Origin: Streptomyces avicenniae
Lineage (GTDB): Bacteria; Actinomycetota; Actinomycetes; Streptomycetales; Streptomycetaceae
DNA: 64,000 nucleotides
NCBI RefSeq assembly: GCF_000719135.1
Contig: NZ_JOEK01000011.1
Span: 186,001 to 250,000, forward strand
Direction of reading: 5' to 3'
Shown here in pieces: positions 51,649 through 60,121 of the stretch. The notes beneath the pieces were generated by a model. That model was not told the DNA's origin and made no database searches. It was given only the letters and a program-made list of their open reading frames with translations. Both the position numbers and the translations under genes were made by a program. How positions within the stretch are numbered: position 1 is the first letter of the stretch; every line of letters begins with the position of its first letter.

Positions 51649-52620
51649 TCACCACCGGGCGACGAGCGGCGTGCCGTGCTCCCGCCGCCGCCACGCCTCG
51701 CCGAGGCGCCCGAGGCGGGGGCGGGCGGCGATGCCGCACACGGTGCTGATCCCGCCCTCGGTGACGTCGAACGCCACGGTGCCGACGACCTGGTCGCCGA
51801 CCGTGAACAGCAGGGCCGGGGCGCCGTTGACGCGCGCGTAGTGGATGGCGAGCGCGCCGCCGACCAGCCGCCGTTTCGCGGGGGTGGGCCGGAAACCGGC
51901 TCCCGCGACGGCGGCGATGCGGCCAGGGGTGTCGTACCGCCGCAGCGTGCCGGTTACACCGGCGCCGTCCGAGACGGCGGTCGCGTCGTCGGTGAGCAGC
52001 GCCACCAGCCGTTCCGTCCGGCCGGACGAGGCGGCGGCGAGGAACTCCTCGACGATCCTGCGGGCGGACGCCGGGTCGGCCTCGCCGCTCCCGGCACGGC
52101 GGCGGCGGTCGGCGGTGACGCGCCGCCTGGCCCGGTGGAGGTGCTGCGCGCTCGCGGACTCCGAGATGTCGAGGATGTCGGCGATCTCGGCGTGCGCGTA
52201 GGAGAACGCCTCGCGCAGGAGGTAGACGGCCCGCTCCAGGGGCGTCAGCCGTTCCATGAGGGTCAGGACGGCCAGCGAGACCGATTCGCGCTGCTCGAAG
52301 GTGTCGGCCGGGCCGAGCATCGGATCGCCGTCGAGGAGCGGTTCCGGCAGCCAGGTGCCGACGGCGCGCTCGCGGCGGGCCTGCGCGGAGCGGAGGCGGT
52401 CGAGGCACAGGTTGGTGACCACCTTGGTCAGCCATGCCTCCGGCACCTTGAGCCGCTCCCGGTCGGCGGACTGCCAGCGCAGGAACGCGTCCTGCACGGC
52501 GTCCTCCGCGTCGGCGGCCGAGCCGAGCATCCGGTACGCCAGCGAGGCCAGCCGGTCGCGGCTGGCCTCGAACCGGCCGGTGTCGAAGCGATCAGTGGCG
52601 CTGCTGTCCACGCGGACCAC
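51649..52620 (-). CDS. ECF41-type RNA polymerase sigma factor (SigJ-like) with SnoaL-like C-terminal domain
   Basis: 323 residues. Region 2 is at about 18-85 (LASLAYRMLGSAADAEDAVQ, AWLTKVVTNLCLDRLRSA), region 4 at about 125-175 (LTPLERAVYLLREAFSYAHA, SESASAQHLHRARRRV). The last 135 residues form an NTF2/SnoaL-like domain (FLAAASSGRTERLVALLTDD, IHYARVNGAPALLFTV). In the ECF41 group this domain both activates and inhibits the sigma factor, replacing an anti-sigma. It starts 12 bp after the oxidoreductase stop, the usual ECF41 partner arrangement. Confidence 0.92.
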   Translation of the reverse strand: MVRVDSSATDRFDTGRFEASRDRLASLAYRMLGSAADAEDAVQDAFLRWQSADRERLKVPEAWLTKVVTNLCLDRLRSAQARRERAVGTWLPEPLLDGDPMLGPADTFEQRESVSLAVLTLMERLTPLERAVYLLREAFSYAHAEIADILDISESASAQHLHRARRRVTADRRRRAGSGEADPASARRIVEEFLAAASSGRTERLVALLTDDATAVSDGAGVTGTLRRYDTPGRIAAVAGAGFRPTPAKRRLVGGALAIHYARVNGAPALLFTVGDQVVGTVAFDVTEGGISTVCGIAARPRLGRLGEAWRRREHGTPLVARW

Positions 52621-52632
52621 CCTAGGCGTGGC

Positions 52633-53862
52633 TCAGGCGACCGCGTTCGCGGCGGACGCGTCGGGCGCGGTGGCCAGGCGGCGCCTGCGCCTGGGGAGTC
52701 CGAAGGTCGGGTGCGAGACGCCCCACAGGGAGATCCGCAGGATGCCCGCCTTGACCCGCGCCGCCTTCAGGCCGCCCACGTACGACGGCTTCGCCCGCGC
52801 CGCGTCGTCCACCATCTGGAGGATGGCGTCCCGCCGCCCGAGGCTGATGTGGTTGCCCGGGTAGGACAGCTTGCCTTGCCCGGCCTCACGGCCGGTCAGC
52901 GCCGCCACGAGCGCGTTCGTGGCCGGTCGGCCGGTGGCCCCGGCCGAGGCGCAGGACATCGGCAGCGGCAGGCCGTTGTCGCCGAGGGCGTAGGCGCTGT
53001 CGCCCACGGCGAAGACGTCCGGGTGCGAGACGGAGCGCATGGTGCGATCGACGACGATCCGCCCGTCCTCCGTGACGTCGAGGCCCGCGTCGGCGGCGAC
53101 GGGGCCGACCGCGAACCCGGCCGCCCACACGGTCGCGTCGGACGCGAGGGCGGTGCCGTCGGCGCACAGCGCCCGCGTCGCCTCGACGGCCTCGACGCGC
53201 GTGTGCTCAAGCACGGTGATCCCCAGCCGGTCGCAGGCCCGGCGCAGGTGGCCGCGCGCCCCGGGGGAGAGCCGGGCGCCCAGTTCGTCGTGGGCGATCA
53301 GCGTCACCGACAGGCCGGGCCGTGACTCGGCGATCTCGGTGGCGGTCTCGATGCCGGTCAGCCCGTCGCCGACGACCAGCACACGGCCGCGCTCGCCGCC
53401 CTCGCCGCCCTCGCCGCCCCCGCCCCGCGCGGCCAGGGCGTCCAGGCGCTCGCGCAGGCGCAGCGCCGAGGGGCGTCCCGCGACGTCGAGGGCGTGCTCG
53501 GCCACGCCGGGGACGCCGTGGTCGGCGCGGTGGCTGCCGAGTGCGTAGAAGAGCGTGTCGTAGCCCAACTCGCCGCCGCCGTCGGCTCCTTCGGCGACGG
53601 TGACGACGCGGCGCCCGGGATCGACGGCGGTGACGCGCGCGAGGCGCAGCCGTATCCCCGTGCCCGCGAAGAGGTCGGCGAGCCTCGGCGCCCCGATCTC
53701 CTGCCCGGCCGCGAGCTGGTGCAGCCGCAGCCGCTGGACGAAGTCGGGCACGGCGTTGACCACGGTGATCTCGCTGTCCGCCGGGGACAGCCGACGTGCC
53801 AGGTTCCCGGCGACGAAGGCCCCGGCGTAGCCCGCGCCGAGGACGACGATGCGGTGCTTCAT
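52633..53862 (-). CDS. NDH-2-like FAD/NAD(P)-dependent oxidoreductase
   Basis: 409 residues. Two Rossmann loops: FAD at IVVLGAGYAGAFVAGNLARR (about 4-23) and NAD at VLVVGDGLTGIETATEIAE (about 155). VFAVGDSAYALGDNG binds FAD near residue 290. The ATG at 53862 with AGGAG 6 nt upstream is chosen; the frame runs 22 codons further without a site. The C-terminus (LKAARVKAGILRISLWGVSH) may touch the membrane, as in NDH-2. It is co-transcribed with the ECF41 sigma and is probably its regulatory target. Confidence 0.9.
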   Translation of the reverse strand: MKHRIVVLGAGYAGAFVAGNLARRLSPADSEITVVNAVPDFVQRLRLHQLAAGQEIGAPRLADLFAGTGIRLRLARVTAVDPGRRVVTVAEGADGGGELGYDTLFYALGSHRADHGVPGVAEHALDVAGRPSALRLRERLDALAARGGGGEGGEGGERGRVLVVGDGLTGIETATEIAESRPGLSVTLIAHDELGARLSPGARGHLRRACDRLGITVLEHTRVEAVEATRALCADGTALASDATVWAAGFAVGPVAADAGLDVTEDGRIVVDRTMRSVSHPDVFAVGDSAYALGDNGLPLPMSCASAGATGRPATNALVAALTGREAGQGKLSYPGNHISLGRRDAILQMVDDAARAKPSYVGGLKAARVKAGILRISLWGVSHPTFGLPRRRRRLATAPDASAANAVA

Positions 53863-53947
53863 GTGCAGCTCCTGTCGGTTCGCTTGCTCCCGATGTGTTG
53901 AGCGGGACGGCGCGCCGATTCCTGACACGGGCCGGTTGTGGTGTGGC

Positions 53948-54670
53948 TCACACCTCCGGGGGGCGGGGGCGGGCGGTCGCGTCCAGGCCGGTCAGGAGCA
54001 GGTCGAGGCCGGTGGTGAACTGGTCGCGGTCGTCGTGGTCGCGCAGGTCGGCGGTGGTGCGCGTCAGGAAAGGGTGGTCGGCGGGGTCGAGCCACGCCCA
54101 CCGTTCGGCGGTCTGCGCGAGGAACGTGTCGCGGTCGGTGGTCGCGCCGACGGTGACCGCCGGGGCGATGATCTGCGCGCTGACGCCGGTGGTGTACGAG
54201 AAGAGCGCGCTGGCGGTGGCGAACTGGCGCCCGGCGGGCAGCCCGGTCCGTGCGACGAGGGTGCCGATGCGGTCGAACAGGCGCAGCGTGTGGGGCAGCG
54301 TGGCGGGCGCCGTGACGTGGGACGCGGCCCAGGGGTGCCGGTCGAGGGCGTCGTAGACGGCGACGGCGAGCGCGCGCAGCCCGGCGCGGCCGTCGGCGTC
54401 GTCGGGGTGCGGCGCCTCGGCCAGGGCGTCGCCGAGCACCCGGTCGGCGGCGAGGGCGACGAGTTCGTCCTTGCTCGACACGCGCCAGTACAGGGCGCCT
54501 GGCCCGGTGCGCAGGTCGGCGGCCAGCAGCCGGAGCGTGAACCCCCGCTCGCCGTGCGTGTCCAGCAGGGCGACGGCGGCGCCGACGATCAGCTCCTGGG
54601 ACAGCGCGCCGTCGCGCCCCCCGTCCGGTGCTCTTCCTCGTGTGCGTGGCATGACCTCATTTTGCGTCAT
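53948..54670 (-). CDS. TetR-family repressor
   Basis: 240 residues. The helix-turn-helix is ELIVGAAVALLDTHGERGFT, LRLLAADLRTGPGALYWRVSSKDEL (about 24-68), and TetR-C-like helices follow (AVYDALDRHPWAASHV, LFSYTTGVSAQIIAPA). The start could be ATG 54670 (MTQNEVMPRT) or ATG 54653. The 17-bp palindrome begins 1 nt upstream of 54670. It faces the monooxygenase gene across an 83-bp gap with four half-sites, the classic divergent repressor layout. Confidence 0.9.
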   Translation of the reverse strand: MTQNEVMPRTRGRAPDGGRDGALSQELIVGAAVALLDTHGERGFTLRLLAADLRTGPGALYWRVSSKDELVALAADRVLGDALAEAPHPDDADGRAGLRALAVAVYDALDRHPWAASHVTAPATLPHTLRLFDRIGTLVARTGLPAGRQFATASALFSYTTGVSAQIIAPAVTVGATTDRDTFLAQTAERWAWLDPADHPFLTRTTADLRDHDDRDQFTTGLDLLLTGLDATARPRPPEV

Positions 54671-54671
54671 C

Positions 54672-54719
54672 GTGGAACCGTGTTCCACTGGACTGGAACG
54701 CCGGTCCAAAAAGTGTTCC
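54672..54719. promoter_or_regulatory. Array of GGAAC/GTTCC half-sites in the divergent TetR/monooxygenase promoter
   Basis: GTGGAACcgtGTTCCAC (54672-54688) is a perfect 7-bp inverted repeat. A further GGAAC at 54695-54699 pairs with the GTTCC before it, and GTTCC recurs at 54715-54719. A second dyad TGGAC-N10-GTCCA overlaps (54689-54708). Two repressor dimers could bind side by side. Confidence 0.7.
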
Positions 54720-54753
54720 GGCAGCCGCCCGCCCAGGAAACGAGGAGGCCCCC

Positions 54754-55899
54754 ATGCACACCACCCCCACCCCGATCGCCGTCGTCGGCGCAGGTCTCGG
54801 CGGCCTCACGCTCGCCCGCGTCCTGCACGTCCACGGCATCCCCGCGACGGTCTACGAGGCCGACCCCTCGCCCGCGTCCCGCACCCAGGGAGGCCAGCTG
54901 GACATCCACGAGGACGACGGGCAGCGCGCCCTCGCGGACGCCGGCCTCACCGAGGCGTTCCGCGCGATCATCCACGAAGGCGCCGAGGCCCTGCGCGTGC
55001 TCGACCCGCACGGCGCGCTGCTCCACGACCGCCCCGACGACGGCACCGCGCGCCGCCCCGAGGTGCTGCGCGGCGACCTGCGCCACGTCCTGCTCGACTC
55101 CCTGCCCGACGGGACGGTCCGGTGGGGACACAAGGTGACGCGCGTCCTGCCCCTCGGCGACGGGCGGCACGAACTGACCTTCGCCGACGGCTCGACCGCG
55201 ACCAGCGGCCTGCTCGTCGGCGCGGACGGCGCCTGGTCGAAGGTCCGCCCGCTGCTCGGCGACGCCAGGCCCACGTACACCGGCACGACGTTCGTCGAGA
55301 CCTACCTCCACGACGCCGACGAGCGGCACGCCGCGACGGCGCGGGCGGTCGGCGACGGCGCGATGTACGCGCTGACCCCGGGGAAGGGCATCGTCGCGCA
55401 CCGTGAGGCGGGCGGCGTCCTCCACACGTACGTCCAGCTGAGCCGCCCCGCCGAGTGGATCGCGGGCATCGACCTCGCCGACCCCGCCGCAGCGACCGCC
55501 CGCGTCGCGGCCGAGTTCGACGGGTGGGCGCCCGAACTCACCGCGCTGATCACCGCGAGCGACACCGCCCCCGTCGCCCGCATGATCCACACGCTGCCGG
55601 ACGGACACCGCTGGGACCGCGTGCCCGGCGTGACGCTCCTCGGCGACGCCGCCCACCTCATGCCGCCGTCGGGCGACGGCGCGAACCTGGCGATGTTCGA
55701 CGGCGCCGAACTCGCCAAGGCGATCGTCGCGCACCCGGGCGACGTCGAGGCGGCACTCACCGCCTACGAGGCCGCGCTGTTCCCCCGCAGCGAGGGCTTC
55801 TACGCGGACGCGCGCGAGATCATCGACCTCTGCCTCGGCGACCGCGCGCCGTTCGGGCTCATCGACCTCTTCACCGCCGGTTCCCCGCAGCGGTCCTGA
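54754..55899 (+). CDS. FAD-dependent monooxygenase, TetX-like
   Basis: 381 residues of the group A flavin monooxygenases. IAVVGAGLGGLTLARVLHVHG is the FAD loop, RTQGGQLDIHEDDGQRAL the TetX-type substrate-side motif, LRGDLRHVLLDSLP and LLVGADGAWSKVRPLL (DG motif) follow, and VTLLGDAAHLMPPSGDGANLAM is the GD motif. TetX hydroxylates and inactivates tetracyclines; relatives act on other aromatic compounds. GAGGAGG precedes ATG 54754. Control by the divergent TetR is likely. Resistance activity is not shown by sequence alone. Confidence 0.9.
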   Translation: MHTTPTPIAVVGAGLGGLTLARVLHVHGIPATVYEADPSPASRTQGGQLDIHEDDGQRALADAGLTEAFRAIIHEGAEALRVLDPHGALLHDRPDDGTARRPEVLRGDLRHVLLDSLPDGTVRWGHKVTRVLPLGDGRHELTFADGSTATSGLLVGADGAWSKVRPLLGDARPTYTGTTFVETYLHDADERHAATARAVGDGAMYALTPGKGIVAHREAGGVLHTYVQLSRPAEWIAGIDLADPAAATARVAAEFDGWAPELTALITASDTAPVARMIHTLPDGHRWDRVPGVTLLGDAAHLMPPSGDGANLAMFDGAELAKAIVAHPGDVEAALTAYEAALFPRSEGFYADAREIIDLCLGDRAPFGLIDLFTAGSPQRS

Positions 55900-56106
55900 G
55901 CCCGGTCACCGTCCGCGCCCCGAGGGCGAGATCCCGCCGCGTCCGCCGGAACCGGCCCTGGCGCACCGTTCCCGCGCGAGGGGACAATGGTCGGTCGTCG
56001 CCGGGGCGGGCGAGCCGCCCTTGGGCGACGCGTGGCACGTGTCGGGATGGCTTCTCGTCCCGGGGGTCGCCGTGTGGGGGAGCCCGGGGTGGGAGCAGGG
56101 AGGGGA

Positions 56107-56517
56107 ATGATGAGGCGTTTGTTTTCCGTGGTGGCGGCCGTCGCGGCCGTCGTCGCTCTCGGGGGTACGGCGGGCGGGGCTGTGGCTGACGAGCCGCTGT
56201 TGCCGCACCCCGGGCCCGACGGTCTGGCCTGGGTGCCTGAGGGGACCGGGGACGGCGGGTTCGTCTCCGGCGGGGCGTCGAGCGCGCTGCCGACCGTCGT
56301 CACCGTGGCCTGCGAGGGCGGGGGGAGCGTGGCGGTCATCCTGGCGCAACTCGGCGCCGAGGTGACCGCCTTCGACGTCGAGTGCCCCGTCGGGTCGGCG
56401 GGGGTCGGGCGGCGGGAGTTGGCTCCTGGAGTGGTCACGTCCGGCAGTTTCGCGGTCGGCATCGACGCCTCTTCGGACGCGATCCGCTGGTCGGTGAGCG
56501 TGGCGCAGCCGGAGTAG
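56107..56517 (+). CDS. Small secreted hypothetical protein
   Basis: 136 residues. A Sec signal peptide (MMRRLFSVVAAVAAVVALGG ... AVA) is followed by a mature domain of about 108 residues with two Cys (VACEGGGS and DVECPVG), probably one disulfide. The pattern VTVACEGGGSVAVILAQLGAEVTAFDVECP looks like a beta sandwich. Two adjacent ATGs (56107, 56110) follow AGGGAGGGG. No family recognised. Confidence 0.72.
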   Translation: MMRRLFSVVAAVAAVVALGGTAGGAVADEPLLPHPGPDGLAWVPEGTGDGGFVSGGASSALPTVVTVACEGGGSVAVILAQLGAEVTAFDVECPVGSAGVGRRELAPGVVTSGSFAVGIDASSDAIRWSVSVAQPE

Positions 56518-56546
56518 GCCGCCCGCCCCAGCGCCGGGGCAGTGCC

Positions 56547-56593
56547 GGGAGGACGTGCCCGCCGAGAAATCCGCTCGACGGGCATGTCCTCCC
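56547..56593 (+). terminator. Long 20-bp hairpin after the secreted protein gene
   Basis: GGGAGGACGTGCCCGCCGAG and the matching right arm (56574-56593) pair at 18-19 of 20 positions around a 7-nt AAATCCG loop. Longer than a typical terminator; it could also be a small mobile-element remnant. Confidence 0.5.
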
Positions 56594-56845
56594 GCGCACC
56601 GCGACGACTTCGACCGCCCGCCGCGGGAGTGGGCCCACGGAGCTGTCCGTCCGGCAGCCCCGCCACGCGGGGCCGTCGGGCAGGCCGCGAAGGAGCCCGA
56701 GTGGCGGTCGCGTACAGGCTCGGTCCTGGCACGACATCCCTATGACGCCTGGGGGGCGCCGTGATGCGCAAGCTCATGTCCCACGGCCGACGCGTCCTAC
56801 CACCGGGCGCTGCGCACGCTGCTCGGCAGCGGCGACCAGGCGGCC

Positions 56846-57436
56846 GTGGGCATCGCCCTCGACCACTGGTCGAGCCCCCGGGGCGCCGTGCGGCGGGGCG
56901 GTGGCGGCGCGCGTGAACCGGAGCGGGCACGGGTCCTGGCCCGCGTCCGCGCGGTGCTGCGGGAGCCGCCCTCACCGGCCGCGCTCAGCCGCGGGTACGG
57001 GCCGGGGGCCAACCACCTCTCCGCGCTGGCGGCGCTGGGCGTCGTGGAGGCCGCCGCGGACGACTTCGTCCGCGAGCAGGCCCTCGTCGCGGCGGAGGCG
57101 GCGGCCGGGGAGGCGCGGGCGGCCGACCGGCGGCTCGTCGAGGCGCTCGGGAAGGTCGCCCGCGACGCGGACGTGCCGTTGCAGGACCGCGTCCTGGCGG
57201 TGGAGGTCCTGGGAAAGCTCCCCGGCGCCGACGCCGTGGACGCCGCCCTCGTCCGGGCGACGCGCTGCCCCGAGGTGGAGGTTCAGGCCGCGGCGGCGTC
57301 CGGGCTGACGAGGGAGGCGGCGGCCGTCGAGCGTCACCGCGCCCTGCTGGAGGAACTGAGCGCCGCCTGGCCCGTGACGGACGCCCCCTGGCAGGCCGCA
57401 CGGGTACGCGACGCCCTCCGCGCCGCGCGGCCGTGA
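56846..57436 (+). CDS. Helical-repeat hypothetical protein, 5' end probably frameshifted
   Basis: 196 residues from GTG 56846, all helical, with Ala/Glu/Arg-rich HEAT-like pairs (VLARVRAVLREPPSPAAL, VEALGKVARDADVPLQDRVL, AVEVLGKLPGADAVDAALV). Homologous-looking coding sequence continues upstream of the GTG (ADASYHRALRTLLGSGDQ) back to 56765 with no start codon. In the neighbouring frame ATG 56764 begins MRKLMS with a G-rich site upstream. Removing one C from the CCC at 56780-56782 would join them as MRKLMSTADASYHRAL. So either the gene carries a +1 frameshift or the sequence has an error. Function unknown. Confidence 0.6.
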   Translation: MGIALDHWSSPRGAVRRGGGGAREPERARVLARVRAVLREPPSPAALSRGYGPGANHLSALAALGVVEAAADDFVREQALVAAEAAAGEARAADRRLVEALGKVARDADVPLQDRVLAVEVLGKLPGADAVDAALVRATRCPEVEVQAAAASGLTREAAAVERHRALLEELSAAWPVTDAPWQAARVRDALRAARP

Positions 57437-57487
57437 CACAGGTCACACCCCGATTCGTCCAGGCGAGCCAAAGAACTCGCGCACCGA

Positions 57488-57514
57488 TGTCGAGAAGCCG
57501 CGACCGGCTCCGTC
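57488..57514 (+). promoter_or_regulatory. ECF42-type promoter TGTCGA-N17-CGTC
   Basis: TGTCGA (57488-57493), a 17-bp spacer and CGTC (57511-57514) stand about 50 bp before the YciI gene. TGTCGA as -35 is the motif I associate with ECF42 sigma factors, which are encoded with DGPF proteins, so autoregulation is likely. Confidence 0.65.
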
Positions 57515-57566
57515 CCCGTGGCGAGAGTGACCACAATGGGTCGCTCCAGCACCGAGGAGAAGCACG

Positions 57567-57986
57567 ATGGCCAAGTACCTGCTGCTCAAGCACTACCGCG
57601 GCGCCCCGGCGGCGGTCAACGACGTCCCCATGGACAGGTGGACCCCCGAGGAGGTCACGGCCCACCTCCGGTACATGAACGACTTCGCGGCCCGCCTGGA
57701 GAAGACCGGCGAGTACGTGGACGGCCAGGCGCTCAGCCCGGAGGGCACGTTCGTCCGCTACGACGGCGAGGGCCGCCCGCCCGTCACCGACGGCCCGTTC
57801 GCCGAGACCAAGGACCTCATCGCCGGGTGGATGGTGATCGACGTGGACAGCCACGAGCGCGCCGTCGAGCTGGCCGGGGAGCTGTCCGCCGCCCCCGGCG
57901 CAGGCGGGAAGCCGATCCACGAGTGGCTGGAGCTGCGCCCGTTCCTGCACGCGGAACCCACCGTCACGGACTGCCCTCACCAGTGA
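57567..57986 (+). CDS. YciI/DGPF-domain protein
   Basis: 139 residues. KYLLLKHYRGAPAAVNDVPM, MNDFAARLEKTGEYVDGQAL, VTDGPFAETKDLIAGWMVID (the DGPF box with the Glu-x-Lys-Glu/Asp pattern) and HEWLELRPFL define it. The family is a small ferredoxin-like fold of unclear role and the standard partner of ECF42 sigmas. It overlaps the sigma gene by GTGA, so the two are made together. Confidence 0.95.
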   Translation: MAKYLLLKHYRGAPAAVNDVPMDRWTPEEVTAHLRYMNDFAARLEKTGEYVDGQALSPEGTFVRYDGEGRPPVTDGPFAETKDLIAGWMVIDVDSHERAVELAGELSAAPGAGGKPIHEWLELRPFLHAEPTVTDCPHQ

Positions 57987-59152
57987 ACGAAGCGCTGCTC
58001 CGGAGCCTCACACCGGGCGTGCTCGGAATCCTCGTCCGCCGCGGAGCCGACTTCGCGGCGGCCGAGGACGCCGTCCAGGACGCCCTGGTGGAGGCGGTCC
58101 GCGTCTGGCCGGACGACCCGCCGCGCGACCCCAAGGGGTGGCTGATCACCGTCGCCTGGCGCCGCTTCCTCGACGCGACCCGGGCGGACGCCGCCCGCCG
58201 CCGCCGCGAGGACCTTGTCGAGGACGAACCGCCGCCAGGACCGGCCGCCACGGCGGACGACACGCTCCAGCTCTACTTCCTGTGCGCCCACCCGTCGCTC
58301 ACGCCCTCGTCCGCCGTCGCGCTCACCCTGCGGGCCGTCGGCGGGCTCACCACCCGGCAGATCGCCCGCGCCTACCTGGTGCCTGAGGCGACCATGGCGC
58401 AGCGCATCAGCCGGGCCAAACGCACCGTGGCCGACGTGCGGTTCGACCGGCCGGGCGACGTCGCCACCGTGCTGCGCGTCCTCTACCTGGTCTTCAACGA
58501 GGGCTACTCGGGCGACCTCGACCTCGTCGCCGAGGCCATACGCCTCACCCGGCAGCTCGCGGCCACCATCGACCACCCGGAGGTGGCGGGGCTGCTCGCC
58601 CTCATGCTGCTCCACCACGCCAGGCGCGCCGCCAGGACGGCGCCCGACGGGAGCCTGATCCCGCTCGCCGAGCAGGACCGCGGCCGGTGGGACACGGCGA
58701 TGATCGCCGAGGGCGTCGGCATCCTCCAGGCGGCGCTGGCCCGTGACCGGCTGGGCGAGTTCCAGGCCCAGGCCGCCGTCGCGGCGCTGCACGCGGACGC
58801 GCCCACGGCGGAGGAGACCGACTGGGTGCAGATCGTGGAGTGGTACGACGAGTTGACGCGGCTGACCGACAGCCCGGTCGTCCGGCTCAACCGTGCCGTC
58901 GCCGTGGGCGAGGCGGACGGGCCGCGCGCCGGGCTGGCCGCCCTCGCGGCGCTCGACGCGTCGCTGCCCAGGTACACGGCGGTGGCGGCGTACCTGCACG
59001 AGCGGGACGGCGACCTGGCGACGGCGGCCCGGCTCTACGCCGAGGCGGCGCGGAAGGCGTCCAACCTGGCCGAACGCGACCACCTGACGCGCCAGGCCGC
59101 CCGCCTCAACGTCCGCCTCGACGCCGGGCGGGACGTCCGGCGGAGCCCGTGA
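57983..59152 (+). CDS. ECF42-type RNA polymerase sigma factor with TPR-like extension
   Basis: 389 residues. Region 2: VLVRR-like start, then FAAAEDAVQDALVEAVRVWP and DPKGWLITVAWRRFLDATRA. Region 4: LTLRAVGGLTTRQIARAYLVPE and MAQRISRAKRTV. The last 220 residues (LRVLYLVFNEGYSGDLDLVA, LDASLPRYTAVAAYLHERDG, ARLYAEAARKASNLAERDHL) are the ECF42 helical, TPR-like extension that is needed for activity in this group. GTG 57983 overlaps the DGPF stop. No anti-sigma gene is present, as expected for ECF42. Confidence 0.94.
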   Translation: MNEALLRSLTPGVLGILVRRGADFAAAEDAVQDALVEAVRVWPDDPPRDPKGWLITVAWRRFLDATRADAARRRREDLVEDEPPPGPAATADDTLQLYFLCAHPSLTPSSAVALTLRAVGGLTTRQIARAYLVPEATMAQRISRAKRTVADVRFDRPGDVATVLRVLYLVFNEGYSGDLDLVAEAIRLTRQLAATIDHPEVAGLLALMLLHHARRAARTAPDGSLIPLAEQDRGRWDTAMIAEGVGILQAALARDRLGEFQAQAAVAALHADAPTAEETDWVQIVEWYDELTRLTDSPVVRLNRAVAVGEADGPRAGLAALAALDASLPRYTAVAAYLHERDGDLATAARLYAEAARKASNLAERDHLTRQAARLNVRLDAGRDVRRSP

Positions 59153-59163
59153 CGGGCGAGGAC

Positions 59164-59193
59164 AGGACGGGAGCCGGTCGCCCGGCTCGTCCT
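59164..59193. terminator. Hairpin between convergent sigma and regulator genes
   Basis: AGGACGGGAGCCGG and CCGGCTCGTCCT pair with a 2-nt bulge and short TCGC loop. Confidence 0.6.
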
Positions 59194-59216
59194 GGCGGAC
59201 GGTCGGCGCGACCGGG

Positions 59217-59897
59217 TCAGCGGGCGCGTGGCGGGACCAGTCCGGCCTCGTACGCGGAGATGGCCGCCTCCACCCGGTTGCGCGCGCCCAGCTTCGCGAG
59301 CACCGCGCTGACGTGCGCCTTCACCGTGCCCTCCACCAGGTGCAGTCGGCTCGCGATCTCCGCGTTGGACAGCCCTGTCCCGACCCCGGCCAGCACCTCG
59401 CGCTCCCGTTCCGTGAGCCGCTCCAGCGAGCGGTGGGGATGCGCCGCCCGGTGCGCGCGCAGCCCGGCGATGACCCGGGCGGCGACCCGAGGCGACAGGT
59501 AGGCGCCGCCGGCCCCCACCGCCCGTACCCCGTCGAGGAGTTCCCTCGGGTCGTCCGCCTTCAGCAGGAAACCGTCGGCGCCCTCCTCCAAGGCCCGCGC
59601 GATGTGGTCGTCCTGGCCGAAGGTCGTCAGCATGACGACGCCGACCGGTGTCGGTTCACGGTGGAGCCGCGCCGCCGTGCTCAGCCCGTCCAGGCCGGGC
59701 ATCTGGATGTCCAACAGGACCACGTCCGGGCGGTGTCGGCGGACGAGCGCGATGGCCTCGTGCCCCTCACCCGCCTCGGCGACCACCTCGACCTGCGGGT
59801 CCCTGGCGAGGATGGCCCGCACGCCCGCCCTGACCATCGCCTCGTCGTCGGCCACCAGGACCCTGACCGGTCGGCTGCTCGGTGTCGGCTCTTCCAC
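59217..59897 (-). CDS. NarL/LuxR-family response regulator
   Basis: 226 residues. The receiver has [20 protein letters not shown], the acceptor Asp in [15 protein letters not shown], and FLLKADDP (Lys). The output HTH is [43 protein letters not shown] 59897 ([10 protein letters not shown]) lies 6 nt after TACGCT, leaderless. Its likely partner is the HisKA_3 kinase at 61945, placed beyond the ABC transporter genes on the other strand. Confidence 0.93.
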   Translation of the reverse strand: MEEPTPSSRPVRVLVADDEAMVRAGVRAILARDPQVEVVAEAGEGHEAIALVRRHRPDVVLLDIQMPGLDGLSTAARLHREPTPVGVVMLTTFGQDDHIARALEEGADGFLLKADDPRELLDGVRAVGAGGAYLSPRVAARVIAGLRAHRAAHPHRSLERLTEREREVLAGVGTGLSNAEIASRLHLVEGTVKAHVSAVLAKLGARNRVEAAISAYEAGLVPPRAR

Positions 59898-60121
59898 ACG
59901 GCGAGCGTAGGGCCGACGCACCACCGCGCGGACGGCGAGCCCCACAGATCCACCCCGGGGCGGAGCACACCCCCCGACGAAGGGCAGGACGCCGCTTCCG
60001 TTCGGCCAATGGGCGCCCGCGCCGCGGACTCCTAGCGTCGCCTGAGTACGGGGAACGCGGTGGCCGCTGCCGACTTCCCCGTGCCCCGTCCCTTGCTCCG
60101 CGACCGACGTGAAGGAACTCC

